From: Dechloromonas denitrificans
GTDB lineage: Bacteria > Pseudomonadota > Gammaproteobacteria > Burkholderiales > Rhodocyclaceae
DNA length: 64,000 nt
Direction: 5' to 3'
Assembly: GCF_020510685.1 (NCBI RefSeq)
Contig: NZ_CP075185.1
Coordinates: 1,798,001-1,862,000 of the forward strand
Shown: piece by piece, positions 7,109 through 18,061 of the stretch
How the letters are laid out: the number at the start of each line of letters is the position of its first letter
Numbering within the stretch: the first letter of the stretch is position 1
Translations under genes and position numbers: made by a program
The notes under the pieces: model-generated
Database searches by the model: none
What the model was told of the DNA's origin: nothing
Seen by the model: only the letters and a program-made list of their open reading frames with translations

Positions 7109-7636
7109 ATAGCTCAGAACAAGGCGCATCGCCTCAACGAAGAAATCACGGTGCCGGAGATTCGTCTCCAGGGTTTGGAAGGTGAACAGTTGGGTGTGAT
7201 GAGCATCCGTGCTGCACTGCAGTTGGCTGAAGAAGCAGGGGTCGATCTGGTTGAGATCGCGCCGCTGGCCAAGCCACCTGTCTGCCGGGTCATGGACTAC
7301 GGCAAGTTCAAGTACCAAGAGCAAAAGCGCGCTCATGAGGCCAAGTTGAAGCAGAAGCAGGTGCAGGTCAAGGAAGTGAAACTGCGCCCCGGTACTGACG
7401 AAAACGATTACCAGATCAAGCTCAGGAACATGACGCGTTTCCTGGAAGAAGAAGACAAGGTCAAAGTGACCCTGCGCTTCCGGGGGCGTGAAATGGCGCA
7501 CCAGGAGTTTGGTATGCGCCAGTTGGAACGGATCAAGACCGACCTCGAAGCCGTTGGCCAGGTCGAGCAGATGCCGAAGATGGAAGGCCGTCAGATGATC
7601 ATGATCATCGCGCCGGCGAAGAAGAAACAACCGTAA
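7109..7636 (+). CDS. infC: Translation initiation factor IF-3, predicted AUA start
   Basis: IF-3, 175 residues. It binds the 30S subunit and rejects non-canonical start codons. The conserved N-terminus [19 protein letters not shown] is directly preceded by ATA (7109-7111), with GGGGG 6-10 nt upstream; no ATG, GTG or TTG exists at the right place. infC genes of other bacteria start at AUU, AUC or AUA, which lets IF-3 repress its own synthesis. An in-frame GTG at 7151 would remove 14 conserved residues and is rejected; an in-frame ATT at 7085 lacks a ribosome site. C-terminal domain ends [18 protein letters not shown]. Confidence 0.92.
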   Translation: MAQNKAHRLNEEITVPEIRLQGLEGEQLGVMSIRAALQLAEEAGVDLVEIAPLAKPPVCRVMDYGKFKYQEQKRAHEAKLKQKQVQVKEVKLRPGTDENDYQIKLRNMTRFLEEEDKVKVTLRFRGREMAHQEFGMRQLERIKTDLEAVGQVEQMPKMEGRQMIMIIAPAKKKQP

Positions 7637-7673
7637 TACCCAGTTTTTATAAGTGCTTTCGGGTAGTGAAAGT

Positions 7674-7688
7674 GTTCCCGCCGGGAAC
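7674..7688 (+). promoter_or_regulatory. Hairpin in the infC-rpmI gap, possible L20 control element
   Basis: GTTCCC-GCC-GGGAAC forms a short hairpin about 30 nt before the rpmI ATG. In Escherichia coli, L20 represses rpmI-rplT through structures in this interval. No match to that pseudoknot was established, so only position suggests the role. Confidence 0.25.
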
Positions 7689-7719
7689 CACCTGACGGCA
7701 TGTCATTAAGGAGCAGAAA

Positions 7720-7917
7720 ATGCCCAAAATGAAGACCAAGAGCGGTGCTAAAAAGCGCTTTTCGGTTCGCGCAGGCGGTAGCATCAAGCGCGGCCAAGCT
7801 TTCAAGCGTCACATCCTGACCAAGAAGACCACCAAGGTCAAACGTCATCTGCGCGGTGCAGTTGCTGTTCACGAGCGCGATACAGCTTCCGTTCGTGCCA
7901 TGTTGCCCTACGCGTAA
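7720..7917 (+). CDS. rpmI: 50S ribosomal protein L35
   Basis: A 65-residue basic protein with the L35 start [14 protein letters not shown] and the C-terminal core [20 protein letters not shown] lies 8 nt upstream of the ATG. Part of the infC-rpmI-rplT ribosomal operon, 11 nt before rplT. Confidence 0.97.
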   Translation: MPKMKTKSGAKKRFSVRAGGSIKRGQAFKRHILTKKTTKVKRHLRGAVAVHERDTASVRAMLPYA

Positions 7918-7928
7918 GGAGATAGAAG

Positions 7929-8288
7929 ATGCCTAGAGTTAAACGTGGTGTAACAGCTCGCGCCCGTCACAAGAAGATTCTGGTTCAGGCCAAGGGTTAC
8001 CGCGGTCGTCGCAAGAACGTCTATCGCGTTGCCAAACAGGCGGTGATGAAGGCCGGTCAATACCAGTACCGTGACCGTCGCCAACGCAAACGCCAGTTCC
8101 GCGCATTGTGGATTGCCCGTATCAACGCCGCAGCTCGTGAGCTGGGCATGAAGTACAGCACCTTCATGAACGGCCTGAAGAAGGCCAACATCGAAGTCGA
8201 CCGCAAGGTTCTGGCCGATCTGGCTGTTTTCGATCAGCCGGCTTTTGCTGCTCTGGCCAATAAGGCCAAGGCACAGCTCGGCGCCTGA
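7929..8288 (+). CDS. rplT: 50S ribosomal protein L20
   Basis: 119 residues, canonical L20: [18 protein letters not shown], the [12 protein letters not shown] segment of the long N-terminal helix, and the [11 protein letters not shown] segment. L20 is needed for early 50S assembly and usually represses its own operon. AAGGAG sits about 8 nt upstream. An intrinsic hairpin follows 15 nt after the stop. Confidence 0.97.
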   Translation: MPRVKRGVTARARHKKILVQAKGYRGRRKNVYRVAKQAVMKAGQYQYRDRRQRKRQFRALWIARINAAARELGMKYSTFMNGLKKANIEVDRKVLADLAVFDQPAFAALANKAKAQLGA

Positions 8289-8300
8289 GCGAAAGCGTAA

Positions 8301-11776
<3,476 letters not shown>

Positions 11777-11790
11777 TGGAAAAAATAACG

Positions 11791-12093
11791 ATGACGCTCA
11801 CCAAAGCCGAACTCGCCGATCTCTTGTTTGAGAGGGTTGGTCTCAACAAGCGTGAGGCCAAGGACATGGTCGAGGCTTTTTTCGAAGAAATTCGTAATGC
11901 TCTGGAAATTGGTGATGGCGTAAAGCTGTCCGGTTTCGGTAACTTTCAACTTCGAGACAAGCCGCAGCGTCCAGGGCGTAACCCAAAAACCGGCCAGGAA
12001 ATCCCCATTACGGCACGCCGCGTGGTGACTTTTCATGCCAGTCAGAAGCTGAAGTCAGATGTCGAGCTCGCATTCGATGGAACCGCGGCTTAA
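11791..12093 (+). CDS. ihfA: Integration host factor alpha subunit
   Basis: 100-residue HU/IHF family DNA-bending protein. It has the IHF-alpha hallmarks [17 protein letters not shown] and [18 protein letters not shown] (the beta-ribbon arm that inserts in the minor groove with its conserved Pro). The start [13 protein letters not shown] at 11791 fits the family; an ATG at 11776 overlapping the pheT stop would add five residues and cannot be excluded. pheT-ihfA linkage is common in proteobacteria. Confidence 0.95.
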   Translation: MTLTKAELADLLFERVGLNKREAKDMVEAFFEEIRNALEIGDGVKLSGFGNFQLRDKPQRPGRNPKTGQEIPITARRVVTFHASQKLKSDVELAFDGTAA

Positions 12094-12454
12094 ATCCTTT
12101 ACCGGCGACGAACTGCCGCCCATCCCCGCCAAGCGCTACTTCACCATCGGTGAGGTCAGCGAGTTGTGCGGCGTCAAGCCGCACGTTTTGCGTTACTGGG
12201 AGCAGGAATTCAACCAGCTTAAGCCGGTCAAACGCCGTGGTAACCGTCGTTATTACCAGCATCATGAAGTGCTATTGGTGCGTCGAATTCGTGAGCTTCT
12301 TTATAATCAAGGGTTTACGATCAGTGGCGCGCGTAATCGGCTGGATGAAGGTGGTCCTCTTGAGGCTGCTGTAGTCGACCGGCCGGATGCATCGAAAATG
12401 GCTGGTAGTCTGCGCGGTGAATTGAATTCAATTATCGAGCTGTTGCGCCTTTGA
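12077..12454 (+). CDS. MerR family transcriptional regulator
   Basis: 125 residues. An N-terminal winged helix [25 protein letters not shown], with [13 protein letters not shown] as the wing, is typical of MerR. The C-terminal part is short and has no metal-binding Cys cluster, so it belongs to the small MerR type often found directly after ihfA. The ligand is unknown. ATG 12077 overlaps the end of ihfA by 17 nt; an ATG at 12059 is an alternative start. Confidence 0.88.
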   Translation: MEPRLKSFTGDELPPIPAKRYFTIGEVSELCGVKPHVLRYWEQEFNQLKPVKRRGNRRYYQHHEVLLVRRIRELLYNQGFTISGARNRLDEGGPLEAAVVDRPDASKMAGSLRGELNSIIELLRL

Positions 12455-12471
12455 ATCTTGAGGTTTTCAGG

Positions 12472-12477
12472 TATAAT
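12472..12477 (+). promoter_or_regulatory. -10 element of tRNA-Pro promoter
   Basis: Perfect TATAAT ending 11 nt before the mature tRNA. TTGAAT (12451-12456) with a 15-nt spacer is the best -35 candidate. It overlaps the end of the merR gene. Confidence 0.6.
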
Positions 12478-12487
12478 AGCCGGCTTG

Positions 12488-12565
<78 letters not shown>

Positions 12566-12590
12566 AGAAATAGTTATAGAAAAAGCAGTT

Positions 12591-12617
12591 AGGCCAATCT
12601 ACGGATTGGCCTTTTTG
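12591..12617 (+). terminator. Intrinsic terminator after tRNA-Pro
   Basis: AGGCCAATC pairs with GATTGGCCT around a TACG loop, then TTTTT. Confidence 0.88.
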
Positions 12618-12624
12618 CTTTTTA

Positions 12625-13113
12625 GTGGGTTTGGAAGCGATTTTGAAGTGGTTCAAGCTTGTGCCCTCTCTAAAATTCTCAGCAAAGTCTTATTTGTCCC
12701 AAGGTGTCTTCGTGTTCGACGGAAAGAAAACAAGACTGGAAATCTCCGTTGCGATAGCTGCTTGGTTGGATATTCAATCTGCTGATGTTCGGAGTGAGTT
12801 GAATAACCTCATCGCTTATCGACCCGAGCCTGAATTTATTGAATCGCTTTCCGCGCTATTGCTGGTTATTCCTTGCCACGGACTCGTCGATCTTTATTAT
12901 GATATTTGGTATTGCGTGCCTTGCCGGCAGGCCTTCAGGGTTGCGGTGAAGAAGCTGCATCGACCGACGGAGTTGGCTGAGTATCTGAAACTTACTGAGA
13001 CGATCCTTGTTAACAAGTCTGCTTGCGAAGACTTTGCTTCCCGATTTGGCGACGATGATGATCTGGATGAAATCATCTTCTGGTTGAAGCGTCGAGCAAG
13101 GCAATTGAATTAG
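12625..13113 (+). CDS. Orphan protein of about 160 residues, function unknown
   Basis: An open frame of 162 codons from GTG 12625, with an A+T content clearly higher than in the neighbours. No membrane segment, signal peptide or familiar domain is seen. There is a CxxC (WYCVPCRQAF) in the middle and an acidic stretch GDDDDLDE before the basic C-terminus. No good ribosome site precedes the GTG; a TTG at 12643 with GGAAG in front is an alternative. Position behind a tRNA terminator and skewed composition suggest acquired or fast-evolving DNA. Confidence 0.55.
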   Translation: MGLEAILKWFKLVPSLKFSAKSYLSQGVFVFDGKKTRLEISVAIAAWLDIQSADVRSELNNLIAYRPEPEFIESLSALLLVIPCHGLVDLYYDIWYCVPCRQAFRVAVKKLHRPTELAEYLKLTETILVNKSACEDFASRFGDDDDLDEIIFWLKRRARQLN

Positions 13114-13403
13114 GATACGGGTGCTCTGAGGTGGTGGGAGTGGGAGGGTAATATGCTGCGACTCGAATTAAGGCAGTTCAAGCTTAATAAACTGTTTTGT
13201 AAACAAACTAATAGATTGTTATTTTAAGACGGGGCGAGCGAAGTCTCGCTTCGTATTTCCGAAGGGCAAAGCGTCTTGAGTTCAGATTTTTATCCTTCGA
13301 GAGCAGTTATTAACCGGCTTTTGCCGGCTTTTTAATTTTTATTGTTGATAATTAGGCTGAGACAAATTAAATTGTTGGCACCCTATTAACTTTCGAGGTA
13401 GTC
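13114..13403 (+). other. A+T-rich intergenic stretch (290 nt)
   Basis: It holds a possible 24-codon ORF at 13153-13227 (ATG preceded by GGAGGG; Arg/Leu/Lys-rich product), a weak hairpin CCGGC-TTTT-GCCGG (13314-13327) before a T-tract, and then the leader of the H-NS gene. None of these is strong alone. Confidence 0.35.
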
Positions 13404-13721
13404 ATGGATCTGTCCACTTTGTCCGTCTCGCAGTTGCGCGATTTGCAGCAACAAATTCCAGCCGAATTGAAGCGTCGTGAGGCTCAGGAAAAAATAAACA
13501 TTCTTAATGAAGTTCGTGCCTTTGCCAAAGCACGCGGTTATGCCATTGAGGATTTGATTGGCAAGGATGCCAAGGTCAAGGTTTCATCTGGCAATAAGGT
13601 TAAAGTCAAATACCGCCATCCGGAGAATGTCGAACTTGAATGGACAGGGCGCGGCCGCAAGCCGAAATGGGTTGAAGCCTGGGTGGCGAATGGCGGTAGT
13701 CTCGATAACTTGCTTGTTTGA
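13404..13721 (+). CDS. H-NS family nucleoid-associated protein
   Basis: 105 residues. The N-terminal helix (SVSQLRDLQQQIPAELKRREAQ) would dimerise and the C-terminal domain KYRHPENVELEWTGRGRKPKW is the H-NS/BpH3-type DNA-binding domain with the GRGRKP AT-hook-like loop. Such proteins bind A+T-rich DNA and silence foreign genes. GAGG lies 6 nt before ATG 13404. It ends 3 nt before surE but is probably its own unit, downstream of an A+T-rich patch that may be its own target. Confidence 0.92.
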   Translation: MDLSTLSVSQLRDLQQQIPAELKRREAQEKINILNEVRAFAKARGYAIEDLIGKDAKVKVSSGNKVKVKYRHPENVELEWTGRGRKPKWVEAWVANGGSLDNLLV

Positions 13722-13724
13722 ATT

Positions 13725-14465
13725 ATGAATATTCTGCTGAGTAATGACGATGGATATTTTGCGCCAGGGCTTGCGGAATTGGCCCAGGCTCTGGCCGGGC
13801 TTGGTGATATCGTGGTTGTTGCTCCGGAGCAGAATCGCAGTGGTGCGAGCAATTCGCTGACACTGGATCGACCGTTGTTTTTGAAAAAAGCGGCCAATGG
13901 CTTCCATTTTGTGAATGGAACTCCCACTGATTGCGTTCATTTGGCTGTTACCGGCATGCTCGATCGGTTGCCGGACATTATTGTTTCCGGGATAAACACC
14001 GGTGCCAATATGGGCGACGATACGATTTACTCCGGTACGGTGGCAGCGGCGACCGAAGGTTTTTTGTTGGGCATTCCGTCAATTGCGATCTCGTTGACCA
14101 GCTTTGAAGGGAAGAACTTCGAATCGGCAGGTCGTGTTGCCAGAGAATTGGTCGAGCGTTTTATTCGTGACCCGATGAAGGAAGCCGTCTTGTTGAATGT
14201 CAACGTGCCGGATATCCCGTATGCCGAATTGAAGGGGATGGAGGTTACTCGTCTCGGGCGTCGTCATAAGGCTGAACCGGTCGTCAGAATGGTTTCGCCG
14301 CGCAGCGAGACGGTGTATTGGGTCGGCGCAGCCGGTGCGGCGGCGGATGCGGGGCCAGGGACCGACTTCAACGCAGTGGAGCGGGGCTGCGTCTCCATTA
14401 CGCCTTTGCAGATTGACCTGACACATACGGCGCAGTTACCTGCCGTTCGCCATTGGATTAAGTGA
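13725..14465 (+). CDS. surE: 5-prime/3-prime-nucleotidase SurE
   Basis: 246 residues. The N-terminal [13 protein letters not shown] carries the Asp pair that binds divalent metal, and [22 protein letters not shown] is the family signature. SurE hydrolyses nucleoside monophosphates and is induced in stationary phase in many bacteria. First gene of surE-pcm-nlpD-rpoS; its TGA overlaps the GTG of pcm by 4 nt. Confidence 0.96.
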   Translation: MNILLSNDDGYFAPGLAELAQALAGLGDIVVVAPEQNRSGASNSLTLDRPLFLKKAANGFHFVNGTPTDCVHLAVTGMLDRLPDIIVSGINTGANMGDDTIYSGTVAAATEGFLLGIPSIAISLTSFEGKNFESAGRVARELVERFIRDPMKEAVLLNVNVPDIPYAELKGMEVTRLGRRHKAEPVVRMVSPRSETVYWVGAAGAAADAGPGTDFNAVERGCVSITPLQIDLTHTAQLPAVRHWIK

Positions 14466-15124
14466 TTGTCAACGTGTTGAACGGTATTGGAATGACTTCG
14501 CAGCGCACGCGGACACGCATGATTGAGCGCCTGCGTGAAAAGGGTATCCGCAACGAAGCGGTGTTGAACGCCATGGCGGCGGTACCCAGGCATGTCTTCA
14601 TTGAGGAGGCATTGGCTTCCCGGGCTTATGAGGATACCGCCTTGCCCCTCGGTATGGGGCAGACCATTTCCCAGCCTTATGTCGTGGCGCGGATGATCGA
14701 GCTCTTGCTGAACGGTCGTGCGACACTGGGCAAGACACTGGAGGTCGGGGCTGGCTGCGGCTACCAGGCTGCGGTGCTGGCTCAACTGACCAATGAGGTT
14801 TTTGCTGTCGAGCGACTCGGTCCGCTGCTCGAGAAGGCAAAGGCACACATGCGCGCCTTGCAGCAATTCAATGTGCGCCTGAAGCACGCAGATGGCCAGT
14901 TCGGCTTGCCCGAAGCTGGGCCGTTTGACAGTATCATAGTCGCTGCCGCCGGGACGAAGGTGCCACAGGCGCTGCTTGAGCAGTTGGCCCTCGGCGGTCG
15001 GTTGGTCTTGCCAGTCGGGACAACGGAGCAGTATCTTAGCTTCATTGAACGAACGACTCAGGGATACATCGAAACCCGGCTTGATGCCGTCCGGTTTGTC
15101 CCGCTTCTTGCAGGAACGCAATGA
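14462..15124 (+). CDS. pcm: Protein-L-isoaspartate O-methyltransferase
   Basis: 220 residues from GTG 14462. SAM-dependent repair enzyme that methylates L-isoaspartyl residues of aged proteins. Motif I is [29 protein letters not shown] upstream is characteristic. GTGA overlap with the surE stop supports the GTG start; ATG 14492 ([10 protein letters not shown]) is the alternative. Its stop overlaps nlpD by 4 nt. Confidence 0.95.
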   Translation: MIVNVLNGIGMTSQRTRTRMIERLREKGIRNEAVLNAMAAVPRHVFIEEALASRAYEDTALPLGMGQTISQPYVVARMIELLLNGRATLGKTLEVGAGCGYQAAVLAQLTNEVFAVERLGPLLEKAKAHMRALQQFNVRLKHADGQFGLPEAGPFDSIIVAAAGTKVPQALLEQLALGGRLVLPVGTTEQYLSFIERTTQGYIETRLDAVRFVPLLAGTQ

Positions 15125-16044
15125 TTCGAGTTTTAGCCCTTGTTTTACCCAGTCTGCTGCTTGCCGGCTGTTTTTCGCAACAACCGGTGCCAGCGGTCGA
15201 CCGTAATTCGACCGCCCAATCGAGAGCGGCTACGGCTGCTCAGCCATCCGGGCCCGGTTATTACACGGTCAAGCGTGGCGACACCTTGTATCGTATTGCG
15301 CTGGATAACGGGCAGGCTTACACGGATATTGCCGCCTGGAACAATATTGTGAATCCTTCGTCGATCAGGGAAGGGCAGGTTCTGCGCATTGCACCGCCGG
15401 GACCGGTGGAAAATGGTGGATCGGTGGTCGCCAAGCCGATTGATTCCGGTGCCGGGATCGAATCCCGGTCGCTTGATCAGCCGGCTGCATCGTCGCCCGT
15501 AATTAGCCATGGCGGGAGCATCAAACGTGAGCCGCGTGTCGGCAAGGAACCTTATTCCGACGAGGCCTATGCCCGCCTGAGTTCAACCGGCGAAGTCGCC
15601 GCCAAGCCGGCAGAAACCCGTGTCGAAGCCAAGCCTGACCCGGCTGCTGTCGCGCCGCCAGTCGCGGCTGGTCCGGATGATGTGCCATGGTTGTGGCCGA
15701 CGGCCGGAAAACTGGTGGCGCCCTACAGTGAGGCGGGTAACAAGGGGCTCGATTTTGCCGGCAAGGCTGGCGATCCGGTGTTGGCTGCCGGCGATGGCAA
15801 GGTGGTTTATGCCGGCGCCGGATTGCGTGGTTACGGTGAATTGGTGATCGTCAAACACAACGCGACATTCCTCTCGGCGTACGCCCATAACCGCAAAATC
15901 CTGGTCAAGGAAGGCCAGCAGGTAAGTCGGGGCCAGAAAATTGCCGAAATGGGCAATACCGATGCCGATTCGGTGAAGTTGCACTTTGAAATACGTAAAC
16001 AGGGCAAGCCGGTCGATCCAGCGCAATATTTGCCCAAAAGATGA
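15121..16044 (+). CDS. nlpD: Lipoprotein NlpD, LysM and degenerate LytM/M23 domains
   Basis: 307 residues. The signal peptide has lipobox LLLAGC (Cys17). A LysM domain (about residues 40-90, [14 protein letters not shown]) binds peptidoglycan, a Pro/Ala-rich linker follows, and a C-terminal M23 fold covers about 195-305. The M23 metal ligands are incomplete (GLDFAG without the preceding His; LHFEIR instead of HxH), as in NlpD activators of the amidase AmiC, so it is probably not an endopeptidase itself. The promoter of rpoS often lies inside this gene. Confidence 0.94.
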   Translation: MIRVLALVLPSLLLAGCFSQQPVPAVDRNSTAQSRAATAAQPSGPGYYTVKRGDTLYRIALDNGQAYTDIAAWNNIVNPSSIREGQVLRIAPPGPVENGGSVVAKPIDSGAGIESRSLDQPAASSPVISHGGSIKREPRVGKEPYSDEAYARLSSTGEVAAKPAETRVEAKPDPAAVAPPVAAGPDDVPWLWPTAGKLVAPYSEAGNKGLDFAGKAGDPVLAAGDGKVVYAGAGLRGYGELVIVKHNATFLSAYAHNRKILVKEGQQVSRGQKIAEMGNTDADSVKLHFEIRKQGKPVDPAQYLPKR

Positions 16045-16973
16045 GCGATCTGGACGAACATCTCGATGAGGGAGAGTTCGACGCTCGATCGGACGAAGCT
16101 GCCGTGGTTCCCGAGCCGGAAGCTGTCGCTCCCGAACTTGAGTTGCTTGAGGATGTCACCCAGCTTTACCTGAACGAGATTGGCGCCAAGCCGCTGCTGA
16201 CGCCGGCTGAAGAGCTGGCGACCTCGCGCCTGCTGAGGGCCGGGGATTTTTCAGCGCGGCAGAAGATGATCGAGCACAATCTTCGGCTGGTGGTGAATAT
16301 TGCCAAGCATTACCTGAATCGCGGCATTCCTTTGCTCGATCTGATCGAAGAAGGCAACCTCGGTCTGATTCATGCGCTGGAAAAATTCGATCCGGAGCGC
16401 GGCTTCCGTTTTTCCACTTATGCCACTTGGTGGATACGGCAAAGCATCGAGCGCGGCATCATGAACCAGTCGCGGACCATCCGTCTGCCGGTCCATGTCG
16501 TCAAGGAAATCAATCTGGTCTTGCGTGCCATTCGCCATCTCGAGTCGGCCGACCGCCGGGATTCGACCGTCGAACGCATAGCCATGCTGCTCGACAAGAG
16601 TGAGGAAGAGGTTCGCCGCATTCTTTCGTTGAACGAGCACATTGCCTCGCTCGACGCGCCGCTTGAAATCGACCCCAATCACACGATGGCCGAAGTGATT
16701 GCCGACGAGACTGGTGGCGATCCCGAATCCCTGCTCCAGTCGAGCGAAGTGGGTTCCTTGCTGGATGACTGGCTGGCGCAGCTTTCCGAGCGGCAGCGCT
16801 CGGTCATCGAGCGGCGCTATGGCTTGAGCGGGGCAGACGTCGCCACGCTCGATGTCATTGCCACGGACCTCGGTCTGACTCGCGAAAGGGTGCGTCAGAT
16901 CCAGATGGAAGGTCTCGACCGTCTGCGCAAGATCATCAAGCGCGGCAATATTTCACGGGATTCGCTGTTGTAG
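16041..16973 (+). CDS. rpoS: RNA polymerase sigma factor RpoS
   Basis: 310 residues, stationary-phase/general-stress sigma factor. Region 1.2 (DVTQLYLNEIGAKPLLTPAEE), region 2 with NLGLIHALEKFDPERGFRFS and TYATWWIRQSIERGI, region 3, and region 4 with a helix-turn-helix near DLGLTRERVRQIQ are all present. It overlaps nlpD by 4 nt (ATGA). Gene order surE-pcm-nlpD-rpoS is the conserved order in beta- and gammaproteobacteria. Confidence 0.96.
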   Translation: MSDLDEHLDEGEFDARSDEAAVVPEPEAVAPELELLEDVTQLYLNEIGAKPLLTPAEELATSRLLRAGDFSARQKMIEHNLRLVVNIAKHYLNRGIPLLDLIEEGNLGLIHALEKFDPERGFRFSTYATWWIRQSIERGIMNQSRTIRLPVHVVKEINLVLRAIRHLESADRRDSTVERIAMLLDKSEEEVRRILSLNEHIASLDAPLEIDPNHTMAEVIADETGGDPESLLQSSEVGSLLDDWLAQLSERQRSVIERRYGLSGADVATLDVIATDLGLTRERVRQIQMEGLDRLRKIIKRGNISRDSLL

Positions 16974-17033
16974 CCGGTTGCTGGCTGTTTCTATTGAAAT
17001 GGCTGGGCTGGTAAAAGATCTGGTAGTCGATGT

Positions 17034-18056
17034 CTACCGCGCTCCGTAGGACGTTCCCCCGGGAGCCGGCATGCGGCTGCGGATCTGTTCCGCCAGCTGG
17101 AAAACCGACATCGCATAGAAGCTCGAACGGTTGTAGCGGGTGATCACATAGAAGTTGTCGAAGCCGAGCCAGTATTCCGTTTCCCGGCCCGGCGAGACAA
17201 GGTCGATCAAGGCGACCGTGCTGCTCGGATCGACTGCGGCAAAGATGCCCTTCTCGATCAGGTCAGCAACTTTCAGGCTCGGCTGGAGGCCGGCTTCGAG
17301 CAGGCTGCGCTCCGGCTCTCCGGCGCTGCGGGCGGCAACGGCGATCGGTTGGCCGGCCTGCCAGCCATGTTGTTCGAGAAAGTGGGCGACGCTGCCGATC
17401 GCATCATTGGTGCTGCCGGCGAGATCGACGCGATTGTCGCCATCAAAATCCACTGCGTAGCGTCGCTGACTACCCGGCATGAACTGCGGAATGCCGATGG
17501 CACCAGCGAACGAGCCTTTGACGCTGAGTGGCTCGAGATTGTTCTCGCGGGCCAGCAGCAGAAATTGCTCCAGTTCGGTACGGAAAAATTCGGCTCGCCG
17601 CGGATAGTGGAAAGCGAGCGTGGCCAAGGCTTCGAGGACACGGAAACCGCCGGTGTTGCGACCATATTCGGTTTCGACGCCGATGATGGCGACGATGATT
17701 TCCTCCGGAACACCATAAAGTGCCCGGGCGCGCGCCAGAGTCAGCTCATTCTCCTGCCAGAAGCGGACACCGCCATCGATTCGCCGGTCATTGAGAAAGC
17801 GCGGGCGGTAGCGCTCCCACGAGCGTTGCTGCGGCGATACCGGTGGCGCGATCAGTTGCAGCACCTTGGCATTCGGTCGGGCTTGGGCAAACTGGGACAA
17901 CAATTGGTCGGCATTGAAGGCATGGCGTTGTTCGAGATCACGGGCAAAAGCGATGACCGCCGGATCGCTGGCGAAATCGTCGGTGTTGGGCGCGGCACCG
18001 GTCAGTCCGGCAAGGGCGGCGAGCAGCAGGGCGCCAAGGGTGTGCTTCAAGTTCAT
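17034..18056 (-). CDS. mltB: Lytic murein transglycosylase B
   Basis: 340 residues. A signal peptide (MNLKHTLGALLLAALAGLTGAA) without lipobox Cys suggests a soluble periplasmic form. The catalytic domain has the MltB signature with the Glu in GVETEYGRNTGGF, and GSFAGAIGIPQFMPGS, followed by the calcium-site-like DFDGDNRVDL. It cleaves the MurNAc-GlcNAc bond of peptidoglycan to 1,6-anhydro products. ATG 18054-18056 is chosen by the signal peptide. Convergent with rpoS; lies 5 nt downstream of the transglutaminase gene on the same strand. Confidence 0.92.
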   Translation of the reverse strand: MNLKHTLGALLLAALAGLTGAAPNTDDFASDPAVIAFARDLEQRHAFNADQLLSQFAQARPNAKVLQLIAPPVSPQQRSWERYRPRFLNDRRIDGGVRFWQENELTLARARALYGVPEEIIVAIIGVETEYGRNTGGFRVLEALATLAFHYPRRAEFFRTELEQFLLLARENNLEPLSVKGSFAGAIGIPQFMPGSQRRYAVDFDGDNRVDLAGSTNDAIGSVAHFLEQHGWQAGQPIAVAARSAGEPERSLLEAGLQPSLKVADLIEKGIFAAVDPSSTVALIDLVSPGRETEYWLGFDNFYVITRYNRSSFYAMSVFQLAEQIRSRMPAPGGTSYGAR

Positions 18057-18061
18057 CTCCG

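Noticed and set aside
15121..16044. NlpD as an active M23 endopeptidase
   Set aside because: The first metal-binding His is missing before GLDFAG and the HxH motif is reduced to LHFE, so a non-catalytic activator role is more likely.
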